NCBI GenBank assembly: GCA_039619475.1 | Contig: CM077115.1 | Span: forward strand, 34,547,083 to 34,611,082 | Origin: Icerya purchasi | Lineage: Eukaryota; Arthropoda; Insecta; Hemiptera; Monophlebidae | Direction of reading: 5' to 3' | Length of the DNA stretch: 64,000 nt | In this document: positions 36,480-49,424 of the stretch, piece by piece | How the letters are laid out: each line of letters opens with the position of its first letter | How positions within the stretch are numbered: the first letter of the stretch is position 1 | Notes under the pieces: model-generated | What the model saw: the letters and a program-made list of their open reading frames with translations, nothing else | Databases searched by the model: none | Told to the model about the DNA's origin: nothing | Made by a program: the position numbers and the translations under genes

Positions 36480-37230
36480 ATTTAGACTTGAAATAATTTC
36501 TTCTTTTTGAAATGTTTTTTTTTTTTTTTTTTTTTTTTTTTGAGCATGTCGGCTAAGGACGTTACTCATTCTAGGTTTGCTTTTCTTCGGAAGTTCAACG
36601 TTTAATTTTTCTGTTCAAATTGATTTTAATCATCTCGCGCGATATATTATAATTAAGATATCTACACAAGAGCGCCGCCGAATGTAATTAATAAAAATGA
36701 AATTAATGAGAATTTTATTTTCTTTTGCCTCGGCTTCCGATAGCCGATTTCATTTTTCAGTTAACAACAATTTAGAGTGTGTGTCTATTTTATGCGGCAT
36801 TCTTGGATTTAATTTTTATATGTCTATTTCAGGACGTTTCCGAAATTTATACATCGGCAAAGGACACTGAAATATGCACCTTTTTCGTTCCAAGCCCCGC
36901 CTTGCTCCGATAATTTACACGGCCAATCTCTAACTGTACTTCACAACAGCTTCAGCACAGCCTTTATTTAAAATGTTAATGTAGCGCCCAGATCAGCTCT
37001 TATTATGCCCCGTTTCTCAGTCTATAGCTATAGTTTACCAACTTTTTTACTTTATTGCAAAAGTGATCGATTTGAAACAGAAAGTTTTTCGTGTTTCAGA
37101 TAAACGTAAAATCTACCGCTGAACATTGTATTTCGCTTTATTATTAAAGTAGCACTAAATGACCTAATTTCGCATATAATTAGACTTGACGTGAAAAATC
37201 GTTTCGCACTAGTACGTAATTAACATATTA
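36480..37230. other. Non-coding sequence
   Basis: There is a T run of about 25 (36,517-36,541) and no other defined feature. Confidence 0.5.
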
Positions 37231-37289
37231 GAGGCGGCCAAGAGAAAGGAATTGGGCCCGCGGTATTCTTCTTAGATCCATTAGACTTA

Positions 37290-37430
37290 GTACACTATGA
37301 AAAGCTTAATTTCGTAATCCATGAAACTTTATCAAAGGTATGGGACTTATTTACTTATTTACCTATTCAAAAAACCCCCGCATGTATATAGATGAATAGC
37401 TTTAGGCCCGCTGCAAAAAACGTGTAATTT
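37290..37430 (+). repeat. Diverged dispersed repeat, copy 2
   Basis: TAGTAC, GAAAAGCTTAATTTCGTAATCC, GGTATGGGAC and GGCCCGCTGCAAAAAACGTG match the block at 32.2-32.3 kb in order and spacing, with substantial divergence. Confidence 0.35.
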
Positions 37431-37439
37431 TTAAAATTA

Positions 37440-40400
37440 TTAAGTAACGTGCATTTACTTCTTTCTTAACCTAATCATAAAAAATTTGTAGCAATAAAAA
37501 CAATGGCACGAGATACAACCCAGTAGTTTATCTTAAATTTATTTGCTGAAGAGATTTAACATATATATATATATATATATATATTTATATGCTTTCTCCT
37601 AGAATGACTGAAGATAAATTTTTTTCCGACGTTTTAAAAAGTGCGCAAGCTAACATTTGATGATACACATATATCGGGGAAAATGGCAAATAATTAAAAA
37701 AAAACGACAATTTATAAAACAAACAATAATACACCTAAAAAGAAAAAAAGAAAAAAACTGAAATAGATTACTCCTAAATAAAACAAGTGTTGCTATTTAA
37801 AAATAACTCGCCGGGAGGAATAGTTCAAATGATTGTAGTTCGGGTAAAATGTTTTTCAAGGTTAAACAATACTGATTTATTATCACGTTCGACCTAGAAA
37901 TAGGAATCGACCGAATGTCGAGATAACATTAGGCCCGTATTTTTTGAAGAATTGGGCTAGAGAACAGACATAAAAAAAATAAATAAATAAATCTTTAGAA
38001 TAAATAATAAAAAATAATCTATTAAACATCGCGGCGCGTCATACTTCATCGCATTTTACACGAGAAATCCTCGGTGTGGACGCTTGGTTAACAACCAACG
38101 AAGCGATCAATACGCACAACATAAACTTGTGCGAATGAAAATTGAAAATTGCGATGATGAAAAAAATAACAAATTCCGAAACTGATTAAGAAAACAGGAT
38201 ACGAAAAAAAAAAAAAAAAAAAAGAAAAAAGAACAAAGAAAAGAAAAGGAAAGGAACGGTGAAGAATCAACAAATGCAAAGAAAAAATCCGCATATACTC
38301 CGCGTACATTCTCGCCGCATGTTCTTCTTGTTCATCGTGAAATATCGCGACACAAATACAAAATGACGCAATGTGACGGAATCCGAGGCAAGACGGAGAA
38401 TTAAGCCGAGCTTGACAACGATACCGTTACCGAGAACCGTTACTCGTTAACAAAGATCGGCAAAATTATCATCAGGGAACAGAACGCGATCTGCTCGTTA
38501 AGGTCATTCCTCGATCCTAAACAGAAGAACGCATCATTACCAGTAAAATTATGCGCGCTAATTTCGCGTTGTCGCAAATTTTACGAAAACCCTACTGCTG
38601 CCCATTCACATTTAAATAATGCACTCATTTGCACATGCAGACGTTTCGGCGTACGAAAAACAGCACACCTTTCATAACAATTAGTCTTGCACCTCGCCGT
38701 CTAGAACCGCAAGCAGCGACGAATGTTAATTTTTTGTAATTGATATTTTTTTTTTATTTTTTAGACGGTAAGTGTATGAGAATATAGTATAATATAAGAT
38801 TTGTTTCTTTGTAGCAGAATCAATGGAAGAAGTAGATTTAATCGGTAAGCATGAACCACAGTTAAAAAGTCGTTACGGCTTGCATACAGTAAAATCATGG
38901 AGTGTAAAATATAATTCGCGAATTCATCTCATTCTCACCGGTTTCGCATTCTCACGATAAGGTTTGTGAAAAAGCGTGTAAGCGTGAAACAATCGTGTTT
39001 AAACATAATTGCAATATAAGAAAATTAATAGAATATTTTTAGCCAAACAAAGTGTTTAAGTAAACACCAGGCACAATTTGCCCTCTCTCTAACAGTAGAC
39101 TTTTTCCCCTCCCCCGTCAACTAGTCTATCCAAAAAAAAAAATTAGAAAAGGAAGGAATCAATTCAGTTATTGCCAATAAAGAGTAATCAATTTATCCTG
39201 GAAAAGTAATGAGCAGAGAAGGAAAAGACAGGATATACATAAGATACGGAGTTGGAAGATCAAGCCTCAGAGCAAAATTGGAATACAAACTAGGATGTTC
39301 ACAACAAAAAAGGATGACGACCACGGTACAATTTGCCTCTGTATGGAATCCGAATTTCACGTTGCACAACCGTAAAGCGCAGAAATTAACAGTAATCATT
39401 ATTCGCGAACATTATGTCGCAGCCAAAAACAATCCTCGTAGAGCCTCGGTGAAATTCCACTAAATAAGTATACTGAGAGGGAAATGCATGAAACATCATG
39501 AAATACCCTAATTTATTAGAAAAAACAACTAAATTACTCGTTAGTATCTCTGATGATTTTTGTTTATTTTCACGTAACTAATTTCCAGGTCCTTGAACCT
39601 AAACATTATACTCGCCTATTACTCATTGATTAAAAAAAAAAAATAAGGTGTGAAAGACATGTAATAACTTCTGTAAAAAGACTAGGGGAGATTCTTTTTC
39701 TTTTTTCAAATCATCAACCGATGAATTGTTCAGTTTTCAAACTGTCAGAATTGTTTTCCCATTAGCGGTAACAGACGATTCGTTGATTGCTCACCATTCA
39801 ACGTCCAAATAATCTAAAATTCCGAGATAATATATTTCTTTCTTATTTTAAACCGTCGCATGCCTTGTAATTGAAAGTTGCAATGCGTACGCAAAAGAAA
39901 AAAAAAAACAAACACATTAACGTTTACCGAAATAAAAACGCATATCGACTAATGCATTCTCTTGCACGCAGCATAAAAATTTAGAAACGCATTAAAGCAT
40001 ATTTTTAGGTGCCTAACGAAGATATGAAAATAAAATAAAATCAACCGTTTAAGTTTACCAACTTAAATATTAAACATACATCTAGAGTGCATCGAACAAT
40101 GTATTTCATAATTCGAAAGAAAAACAACAAGATGCAATAAAAATAAACAGAATTAATCGTTTTAAAACAATCGAAAAAAAAATCCAAATCCGGATAATTT
40201 GTCCGTTTTGAATTAAATAATGCAAGGTTGACATCGACGTCGAATTAGAAGCAATATGTGTATATGGGCAGGTATTTCGCAAAAATAAAGTCTATATATA
40301 CACCTTAGAAAGCAGGATGTGTTGTCGTATACATAATGTGCCACTTTCTTTCTAAAATTCCAAAGAAAAAAGGGGTATCTTTTTTCACGTAAATATGGAA

Positions 40401-40670
40401 ACTCTCGTATAGATCCGACTACTGCGCCATAAAATATAGAGCTTTTTTTAAAAATTTGACTTTGCCTATACTTCACGTATAGAACACAAATGACACGGAA
40501 GTGGGCTAACCGACAAATTATATAACGAGATTAACGGTTAAACCTTTAAAAAGTCTAGAATTTCTTATTGCGAACCCCAGATTACAAATGTAATTAATGC
40601 AGTAAACAAAGGTAGTAACGCGCATGTATTCCACTACATTTCCAGCGTAAATATACATATATATATATAT
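37440..40670. other. Non-coding sequence with microsatellites
   Basis: A TA microsatellite (37,560-37,584) and A runs near 38,203 and 39,631 are present. No exon is supported. An 84-codon frame at 39,209-39,463 has no splice or coding support. Confidence 0.5.
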
Positions 40671-40674
40671 ATAA

Positions 40675-40914
40675 AAAAACTCGGCCATTTTGGCCTCGCA
40701 AGGGGCTGTGCCCCTTGACCCCTCTTGCTTTCATTTCTGTCTCTTTCTCTTCTATACTTTGTATAAAATGATCAAAATTTACAACGTAATTCTTACTGGC
40801 ATCAACATAAAAAAAAAAAATTTAACAAAAATCCTATAAAATATAACAAACGTTACATAAAATTGGGACATTTTTTCGAATGGGAGGTAGCCTAAGAATT
40901 ACGTTGTAATTAAT
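40675..40914 (-). mobile_element. Helentron/HINE-like element, internally deleted copy
   Basis: It is the same family as the copies at 0.8-1.6 and 35.9-36.3 kb, on the minus strand. The stem-loop end is intact: CAAGGGGC-ACA-GCCCCTTG read on minus (40699-40717) and GGCCAAAATGGCC. It lacks about 110 bp between the TTTTTGTTA block and the GTTGATGCCAGTAAGAATT block. It too sits between TA tracts (about 40,652-40,671 and 40,911-40,927). Confidence 0.75.
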
Positions 40915-40929
40915 ATATATATATATAGT

Positions 40930-41840
40930 CGTGTAATAATGCTTTGACGTGATACGCAGGCACATTTTTCGAATAACCAATTGATAAATTATTTTGCCCG
41001 CTTTCATTTACCACCCCAAGTCAACTGGAAAACGATTTCATAGTAACGTACACATTCAAGTAGCCTTGGCGAATGTAAGAAATTTTAACTGAAACTCGTA
41101 CATATGTCGCTAACGGAAATAAAAAACAACAAATCTTACGGAACTCTCTCTGAAATTCGTCGAATGCGTAATTTAAGTAAGAATTTTTCTTCGACTGCGA
41201 GAATATGATGATCATATGATAAAGCAGATAGGATATATCATCATGATCGACATTTAGTAGGTTCGACTTTGTCGATCGGTGTAATAATGTCAATCAGTAA
41301 AAGTATAAATTGTCACAAGTAAATTTGTTTTTGCAGAATTCCCAAACTAATATTAGTCGCAAAGTTATATATTCTAACACACACCGGCTATTACCAATAC
41401 TCTTTAGCGGCCAAGAACTTTGTACTATCGGCCGATCTGAAATTCAAAGTAACCCTTTCTAAATTTAAAATAATCAGGTCATGTACAAATTTTTGAACGA
41501 TTCATTAAACCGGAAAAGCCAAAGTTATTACGGACGTTATATCTTATGCGGTTCAAAGTTAATCATTAACTTTTTAAATTCAGCAGAGAATTCACCTAGT
41601 TTTTATATCGGTAAACTAAAGAAACATTAAATACAGATGTATATATATATAAAAAAACAATAACAAAAAAAATTGCACGCGTTACCGATAGCCTTCTTTT
41701 TTAAATTAAACTTCCTAATTTTTCTCTTTCGAGGTTATCGAATCTCGACCAAACACCACTTGTACTCGTCGCGTTTTTTTTAAAATAGAATTGTCCGCTT
41801 CTGATTTTCGCCGGTTTAGACATATACTTTTTCTAGAGCA
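40930..41840. other. Non-coding sequence
   Basis: I see no gene or defined repeat. Confidence 0.5.
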
Positions 41841-41849
41841 TTGCTAAAT

Positions 41850-42227
41850 CAGGGGTGACCAACCCAAATGATCTTGCGGACCACTTTAGAAATACATAAC
41901 TGCGCGGGCCGCATATAAAATCATATATCCCCATATACATATATTAGATTTAGACCCACTATAGACATTTTTTTATAGTCGAAAACTGAAACATAATGAG
42001 TTATTATTTACTGTTATTCTTACATGTAAACATAGATAATATAATAATAATGGCACACTAAATGCACATTGCAAAGAAATATATAACACTAAAAATGAAA
42101 TATAAATATAAATGAAATTTAAGAAAATATGAAATCATTAAAAAATATTTATTTTACTAGTGTACTACTTTGGCCATCTCGCGGGTCGCAAAAATGTTTA
42201 AGACGAGCCGCGGGTTGGCCATCCTTG
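41850..42227. mobile_element. hAT-like MITE
   Basis: The left end CAGGGGTGACCAACCC and the reverse complement of the right end, CAAGGATGGCCAACCC, form terminal inverted repeats of the CAGGGGTG-CCAACC type common in hAT elements. Subterminal GCGGACCAC and GCGGGTCGC also fit. It is 378 bp with no coding capacity. The flanking 8-mers (TGCTAAAT and ATTTAAAT) agree at only 5 of 8 bases, so this is an older insertion or the class is less certain than for the element at 33.0 kb. Confidence 0.65.
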
Positions 42228-42239
42228 ATTTAAATCGAT

Positions 42240-43790
42240 CGCGTTTCAGTCGTTCGAAATATTAGTATGCTTTTTTTTCCTCCATATTTTACAATCTATT
42301 CCAAGTTTAGACTTTAAATAACTGTAGTGAAAAACGTGACATGAGCAGTGACGCTGCTATTCAGCAATAGCACACAGACGCCTTGAAATATTTTCATATT
42401 TGAAAACAAAAATAATTTTATTTAATTATCATCCGCTTCGTACTTGATAGTGCGAGCGATAAATTTCAATGTCGTTTCACTACGCCTATCTGCCACGCGC
42501 ATTACTATCATCGGTGATACGGTAAATGTTCATTAAATTTGAATAAAAAAAAAAAAAAAACAATTTTCATTTTTATTTTTATCATTTCTAGAGAATAATT
42601 TGGAAGAAGGCCAAAATACCGCGACTGCGCTGTTAAAACGTCATATCGTTTTTGTCACTGAAATTCAAAGCATCGAAAAATACTACACGCCGTGAACTAA
42701 AAAAGGGATAAATGCTTTAAGTGAGTAAAAACGTTAAGATGATTTTAAATATTTAATAAAGCATAACGAAGGGAAGGCGCGTCATAGTTTTTTTAAACTA
42801 TTCGCTTAAACGAAACGAAAACAAATTCACAACGTTATTTCCATGCAAATCCGTTCTCATTTTTAATAACTTCGTGGCGCATGTATTTCAACATTTTAGT
42901 TTTTATTACTATTATTGTAATCCGTTATTGAAATTGTTTATGAACGCGACGCAAAAAAAAAAAAAAAAAAAATCGGTGTAAAGTTAAAAAGTACACGGAC
43001 AACAATCGACTAATAAGAATGCGTAAATAAATTTTTTGGGACAAAGCTGACGAATTTCAAATTTCGGTAAATATTTGTTTTCAACTGTGTTTACTTTGTT
43101 TTATTTTTTAAAGAAAGGTAATAAGAATTCTCTTTGTAATCGTTCGAATAATAATAATAATAATAATAATAGCTTGGAACATGAGCGCAAAGAGATAGGG
43201 GGAGGCAAACATAGAGAGCGGAATTTTAAAGGAGAAACATTACTCCGAAATACGAAACATAAAAAGTACAAGCGACATACAGTTCAACATTCCAAGTCAC
43301 AAACGAGAACGTGAAGAAAAAAAAAATTAGTGACTATTTTTAATATTTAAACGGGAGTGGATTTGGATTTTCAGGAGTAAGCAGCCAAAATCTAAAGAAA
43401 CCTCAATTAGAAATACTGCTCAAATCAGCAAAAAGCAAGTAACCCAACTCTTGACATCGGTACTACATTTTTATCCTTTCATTTTCAGCATACGGCATCT
43501 TGCGGTCGGAGCTTATAGGAAAATTTGTTATAGAAAGTAAATTTTTTGAATGTAAAATCTTAAGTTAATTGAAGAAATAAAAAAAAAAAAAAAAAAAAAA
43601 AAAAGGAAACAGAAAAGGCTTTATAATTCTTTCTTTTTTTTTTTTTTTTTACAGTTCCCCATCTTTTAGACAAATCTAAATTTGTAAAAAATGAAATTAA
43701 GTTCAACAATATATTTAGTTAAGCTAAAAGCCGAAGCATCCATTATAATACTAGCAACACCTACGAACACTCTTGAAACGAAATAGTTTT
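42240..43790. other. Non-coding sequence with homopolymers
   Basis: A runs (42,546; 42,954; 43,579-43,603), a T run (43,634-43,650) and an AAT microsatellite (43,147-43,171) occur. There is no exon. Confidence 0.5.
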
Positions 43791-43798
43791 TATTTTTA

Positions 43799-43831
43799 GG
43801 ATTCCGTATACATATAATGTACGGAATCCTT
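43799..43831. repeat. Hairpin at the left edge of the satellite region
   Basis: AGGATTCCGTA and TACGGAATCCT are exact inverted arms around a loop of about 11 bases, followed by TATAAGATGG. Similar GGTTCCGTA-TACGGAACC hairpins are familiar from dispersed insect repeats, so this may mark an element edge. Confidence 0.6.
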
Positions 43832-44149
43832 ATAAGATGGTACACAAATGACAAAAATATCAAATAAAAATCAATAATTCACGAACGGCTTGACTTATAA
43901 ACTTCAAATTTGGAACATAAATTACAATTAAAATTATCTTTAAAACGATCTATAACTTGAAGATGACCGATTACCCTGGGCGGCAAAAAACCCAAAAAAC
44001 CGTCAAGAATATATAATATGGTACATAAAACGACCTCAAAAATCACTTAAAAAATCATAACTCGTCACTAAATAAACTTATAACGCTGAAATTCAAAATA
44101 TAAACTACAATGCAGGAGTACTTTCATAAAATCAAAAAATTACGTTACA

Positions 44150-46990
44150 AAAGCTATGTAAAGTTGCCCAAAAGTTCAAAAAACAGCAAAAAATGACGTG
44201 TCCCCCCCCCTTAGCGCCGCGAGTATTGTAGTTAAAAATTTTGAATGGGGCTAAAAATACGCACATACCCGTATATTTCTCTAGTTTGGAACATCCGGAT
44301 TTCCAACTTTAAAACTGGACCCTCGGGGCGACAAAAGCTCAAAAGTTTGTAAAAAAATATTTTTTTTTATAGGCATGCGATATATCGATGGAAAGATCGC
44401 TATTTGTCGGGAACGAAACCGAATTTCATTTCCTTAACGAAACTTTCAAAGTTGCCGTAAAGTTCAAAAAAGCGCGAAAAATGACGTGTCCCCCCCCCCC
44501 CTAGCGCCGCGAATATTACCGATAAAAATTTTGAACACGGTTAAAAATATGCGCTTCCACGTATATTTCTCTAGTTTGGAACATCCGAGTTTCCAGCTTT
44601 AAAATTGGATCCTCGGGACACCGAAAGCTCGAGATTTTGGAAAAAAATATTTTTTTTCTTGGGCTTGTGATATATCATTAGAAAGATCTCTAGTAGTCGG
44701 GAACGAAACCGAATTTCATTTTCTTAACCAAACTTTCAAAGTTGCGATAAAGCTCAAAAAAGCTCAAAAAATTGCGCGTCCCCTAGCGCTGCGAGTATTA
44801 TAGCTAAAAATTTAAAACATGGTTAAAAATATGTACTTCCACGTATATTTCTGTAATTTGGTACGTCCGGGTCTCGAGCTTTAAAAATAAAACTCCAGGG
44901 CTTCGAAAGCTCAAAATTTTGTAAAAAAATATTTTTTTTCCCGGTAATGTAATATATCGTTTGAAAGATCGCTATTTATCAGGAACAAAACCTTATATCA
45001 TTTTCCTTACCAAAAAATTCAAAGTTGCCGTAAAGTTCAAAAAAGCGCGAAAAATGACGTGTCCCCCCCCCCCCTAGCGCCGCGAATATTACCGATAAAA
45101 ATTTTGAACACGGTTAAAAATATGCGCTTCCACGTATATTTCTCTAGTTTGGAACATCCGCGTTTTCAGCTTTAAAATTGGACCCTCGGGGCACCGAAAG
45201 CTCGAGATTTTGGAAAAAAATATTTTTTTTCTTGGGCTTGTGATATATCATTAGAAAGATCTCTAGTAGTCGGGAACGAAACCGAATTTCATTTTCTTAA
45301 CCAAACTTTCAAAGTTGCGATAAAGCTCAAAAAAGCTCAAAAAATTGCGCGTCCCCTAGCGCTGCGAGTATTATAGCTAAAAATTTAAAACATGGTTAAA
45401 AATATGTACTTCCACGTATATTTCTGTAATTTGGTACGTCCGGGTCTCGAGCTTTAAAAATAAAACTCCGGGGCTTCGAAAGCTCAAAATTTTGTAAAAA
45501 AATATTTTTTTTCCCGGTAATGTAATATATCGTTTGAAAGATCGCTATTTATCAGGAACAAAACCTTATATCATTTTCCTTACCAAAAAATTCAAAGTTG
45601 CCGTAAAGTTCAAAAAAGCGCGAAAAATGACGTGTCCCCCCTTCCTAGCGCCGCGAATATTACCGATAAAAATTTTGAACACGGTTAAAAATATGCGCTT
45701 CCACGTATATTTCTCTAGTTTGGAACATCCGAGTTTCCAGCTTTAAAATTGGACCCTCGGGGCACCGAAAGCTCGAGATTTTGGAAAAAAATATTTTTTT
45801 TCTTGGGCTTGTGATATATCATTAGAAAGATCTCTAGTAGCCGGGAGCGAAACCAAATTTCATTTTCTTAACCAAACTTTCAAAGTTGACGTAAAGTTCA
45901 AAAAAGCGTCAGCTCCAATTACCGGCCCCCTTCTTGCGACGCGAGTATTACAGCTATAAATTTGGAACATGGTAGAAAACACGCGACTCTACGTATATTT
46001 CTCTGATTTAAGACAATCGGACCCCAACTTTAGACTGAGACCTGTGGGGCACCAAAAATTCAAAATTTTGAAAAAAAATTTTTTTTTTTTAGGTTTGTGA
46101 TATATCATTAGAAATATCGCTATTCGTCGGGAACGAAACCGTATTTCATTTTTTTAAAGAAATTTTCAAAGTTCTGAAAAGTTCAAAAAAAAATAAATAA
46201 TTATGTGTCTCTCCACTAGCTCCACGAATATTACAGCTGAAAATTTTGAACGCGGCTAAAAACGTGCTGATCCCCTTATATTTCTCAAGTTTATAACATT
46301 TGGATTTTCAGTTTTAAAATTGGACCCTTAAGGCGCCGAAAGTTCGAAATTTTGAAGAAAATTTTTTATTTTTCTGACGCATGTTATATACCGTTTGAAG
46401 GATCGCTATCTGTCGGGAAAGAAACCGTATTTCATTTTCTTAATTGAACTTTCAAAGTTTGCTGAAAAGTTTAAAAAATCGAGAGAATTGATTTGTGACG
46501 CGAGTATTATAGCTAAAAATTTTGAGGAAAGTAGTAAATATGGGCATCCATGTATATTTCTCTGGTTTGGAACATCTAAGTTTCCAATTTTAAAATTAGT
46601 GACTTGGGGCTCTGAAAGCTCGAAATTTTGTAAAAAAAAAATTTTTTTCAAGTGTATTATTATTGGAAAGAGCGCTATTTTTTGGGAACGGACCCGTATT
46701 TCATTTTTTTAACGAAACTGTTTGAAATTTACTAAAAGTTCATAAAATTCTGAAAAATGACGTGTAGCCCCGCTTGTAATTTATGTATTGGTTCAAGATT
46801 TTGAACAAGGTTAAAAAAATGTGCGTCCCTGTTTATTTATTTACTTTGGAACATCTAGGTTTCCATCTTAAAATTCAGAACCTTAAGCGCCGAAAGCTCG
46901 AAAGTTTCAAAAATAATATTTTTTTTCCGGTCATGATCGATGGAAAGATCGTTATTTGTCAAGAACGAAACCATAAGTTATTTCCTTAAC
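44150..46990 (+). repeat. Satellite array, ~10 monomers of ~285 bp with a 573-bp higher-order repeat
   Basis: The landmark ATATTTCTCTAGTTTGGAAC (or a variant) recurs near 44,270, 44,559, 44,840, 45,135, 45,415, 45,701, 45,990, 46,272, 46,551 and 46,833, giving monomers of 280-295 bp. Two types alternate: A with GTGTCCCCCCC-CTAGCGCCGCG and B with GCGTCCCCTAGCGCTGCG. The A-type landmark AGTTCAAAAAAGCGCG falls at 44461, 45034 and 45607, an exact 573-bp dimer period, and the dimers are nearly identical. Monomers right of about 45,900 are more diverged. Each carries a poly-C tract and an A/T tract. Confidence 0.9.
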
Positions 46991-47105
46991 GAAACTTTCA
47001 AACCTTGATGTTCCAAACTTGAGAAATATATGTCGAAGCGCATATGTTTAACCCTGTTCAAAATTTTTAGCTGTAATACTCGCGGCGCTAGAGGGGAGGA
47101 ACTGT
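46990..47105 (-). repeat. Inverted partial satellite monomer at the array edge
   Basis: GTTCCAAACTTGAGAAATAT, TTAACCCTGTTCAAAATTTT and TAATACTCGCGGCGCTAG are the reverse complement of the monomer landmarks. The array therefore ends with an inversion junction near 46,990. Confidence 0.75.
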
Positions 47106-47109
47106 TTGA

Positions 47110-48415
47110 AGTTTTTGGCAACTTTAAAAGTTTCTAAATACGGTTCGGAATTATGTTTAGAGACTCCCGTGGAACTGGCTTACGAATTTCGACTGTTACT
47201 GGTTGAATGTCGGATGGTAACATTATCTGTTGAAAGTTAATATCCGCACGAACGGATAATATTATTCCACCACGCGCACAACTAGCAAGCACCGGATTTG
47301 ATTCGAGAACTTTATAGTTTTTTAGTTTTAAATGTTGGTTTTGTTTTAAGTGGGTTTTTTGAATGCACGAAATAAACAGGTTTGTTAATCGGTGTTATTT
47401 TTCTTTTGGCTTTATCGGAATACGAGATTGCAGCGGTTTTTAGAATTTGGTTCGGATTGTTATAATTTTCGTTAGTAGTGTTAGTACGAGGGATAAGAAA
47501 CGAAACAGGATCGCAGGTTTTGGTTTGGTTATTTTCATTACGAGGTGTGTTAGTGTTGTTATGAACTGTAATGAAAGGAACGGACTCACCGCATCATTGT
47601 TTAGGTGGTACGTCCGCCTGATGAAAAACAGATGCGAATAGTATTTCGATTTGTTAAACAATTTAACGACCTATGCTAGTAAATAAATAAAAAAAAAAAT
47701 ATTTAATAATGGTCTAACATACTGAGAGAGTCGAAAGAAAATACCGAATTGTTAAAAAATCATCACAGTAGAACGACAGTCTTTTTCACATCGCGGAACT
47801 ATATCGACCTTTTCTGGTAAAGTAACCAGTTCGTCTTGCAACCGAAAAAAGTTTAATAACAAAGTAACCAAATTGCCTCGAAATTCGGTTTTCCAATTAG
47901 TGACATTTACAAAATTCGTAAACTATAATTTCGATTACCGTGTCTCTCCCTCCCATTCGCCGAGAATCCAGGATGCAATCACCAACGTACACCAACCTGC
48001 CAGCAGGGAACACCAACATTCTAGCAGCCGCAGCAGAGTGATACGTAGCATCAATATTATTTCTAATTAATATTTTTTGCGTGTTTTCGTTTATATATTT
48101 ATTAAATATCTTTGACGGTCGGCTATTCAAGAAAGATAGGTGTAGGAATTAACAAAATTACACATTTTAAAAAATCATAAAACCTTAATATTAGTTATTA
48201 AATCTAAACCAATAATTTAAAAAAATAAATAAAAAAAGGATTTAATTAATTTTTCTTCATAACCGTTACATTTCACTTCAAATTAGTCTAAGTCTTCGAT
48301 TCAAATTAGTATTTTGCTTTACTGTTTTAAATTATTATTAGAAAAGATCTCTGAAATTTATTAAGATATTAAATTAAAATAGTAAAATAAAAATAGAAAT
48401 TTATTCAAACAAATT
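47110..48415. other. Non-coding sequence
   Basis: No exon or defined repeat is supported. Confidence 0.5.
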
Positions 48416-48420
48416 TTCTT

Positions 48421-48505
48421 ACATACTAAATAATTATAGTTATTGTTAACTTTCATACGGAATCCTCAGCGCATGAAACCTCATGCTTGACTGAACTTGT
48501 TTTAC
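48421..48505 (+). repeat. Dispersed repeat with CGGAATCCTCAGCG core, copy 1
   Basis: CATACGGAATCCTCAGCGCA, then CTCATGCTTGACTGAACTTG, is homologous to the reverse complement of 60,766-60,845 (CATGCGGAATCCTCAGCG, then TCATGCTTGACTGACTTTG). It is a remnant of an unclassified interspersed element. Confidence 0.5.
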
Positions 48506-48509
48506 TAGA

Positions 48510-49385
48510 TAAAGATAACAAAAATTTTTCGCGTCATCAGGCATAAACAAATAAAATAAGAAGCCTCAGCGCGCAGGGTAAATATAATACTAACCTCCCG
48601 CAAGAGGAAATGCAAACGACATAAATCACTCGCGTTGGTAACTCGTCTCTGTTAATGAGGCAAACCGTCGCGATATGACTTATATTAATTTCATTAAAAG
48701 TGTACGGCGGTTTCTCGTTATGGAAATATCGTATAAATGAAATATTTTTCAAATTTCTAACTTTCATTTATCCCCGCGTTAAAATAATTTTGCGTCTTTT
48801 AAATTCAGGAAATGTAATTTCAAATGAAAATCTGACCAGAATTACAACCCATATGTAGAGGGGTACATTCTCTTGCACAATAAAAAATAAAAATAGGGCA
48901 GTAATAAACTACAGTGAAGATGATGATTACTAGTATCTGTGCCTCTCATTAAAGGCTATACATTAGGAAATTATAGCAATGTTTTGTACAACGCCAAAAT
49001 ATTTCGAATTCCTTGTAATAACACTTTCCACTTTTTAAAGGTCAAATAACGAAAATCGTAGAATAAGGAAAATATATTTCACCGAGATGCCCCCGACTGT
49101 AAGTCAACAATTCACAGTTAAAGTACTTCAAGCTAAATTAACGATTCGAGACTCGTCTCAGATTTCTCCCAGATATAAACCCGCACCGAAGAAGTAATTT
49201 CGGAAAAAAACCGGATATTCAGGAGAACGGTACTGAGCTGCTCAATATTGTCTTCGGAAAAAACAACTTCACAATTCTAACTGCACCGAATTATTTGATT
49301 TATTTACACAAGTCGTATTTACCGAAAGCTGTTTCAAAATACGAATCACTTTCTGACAATCAGTAATAAAATCAGATTATTAATA

Positions 49386-49424
<39 letters not shown>

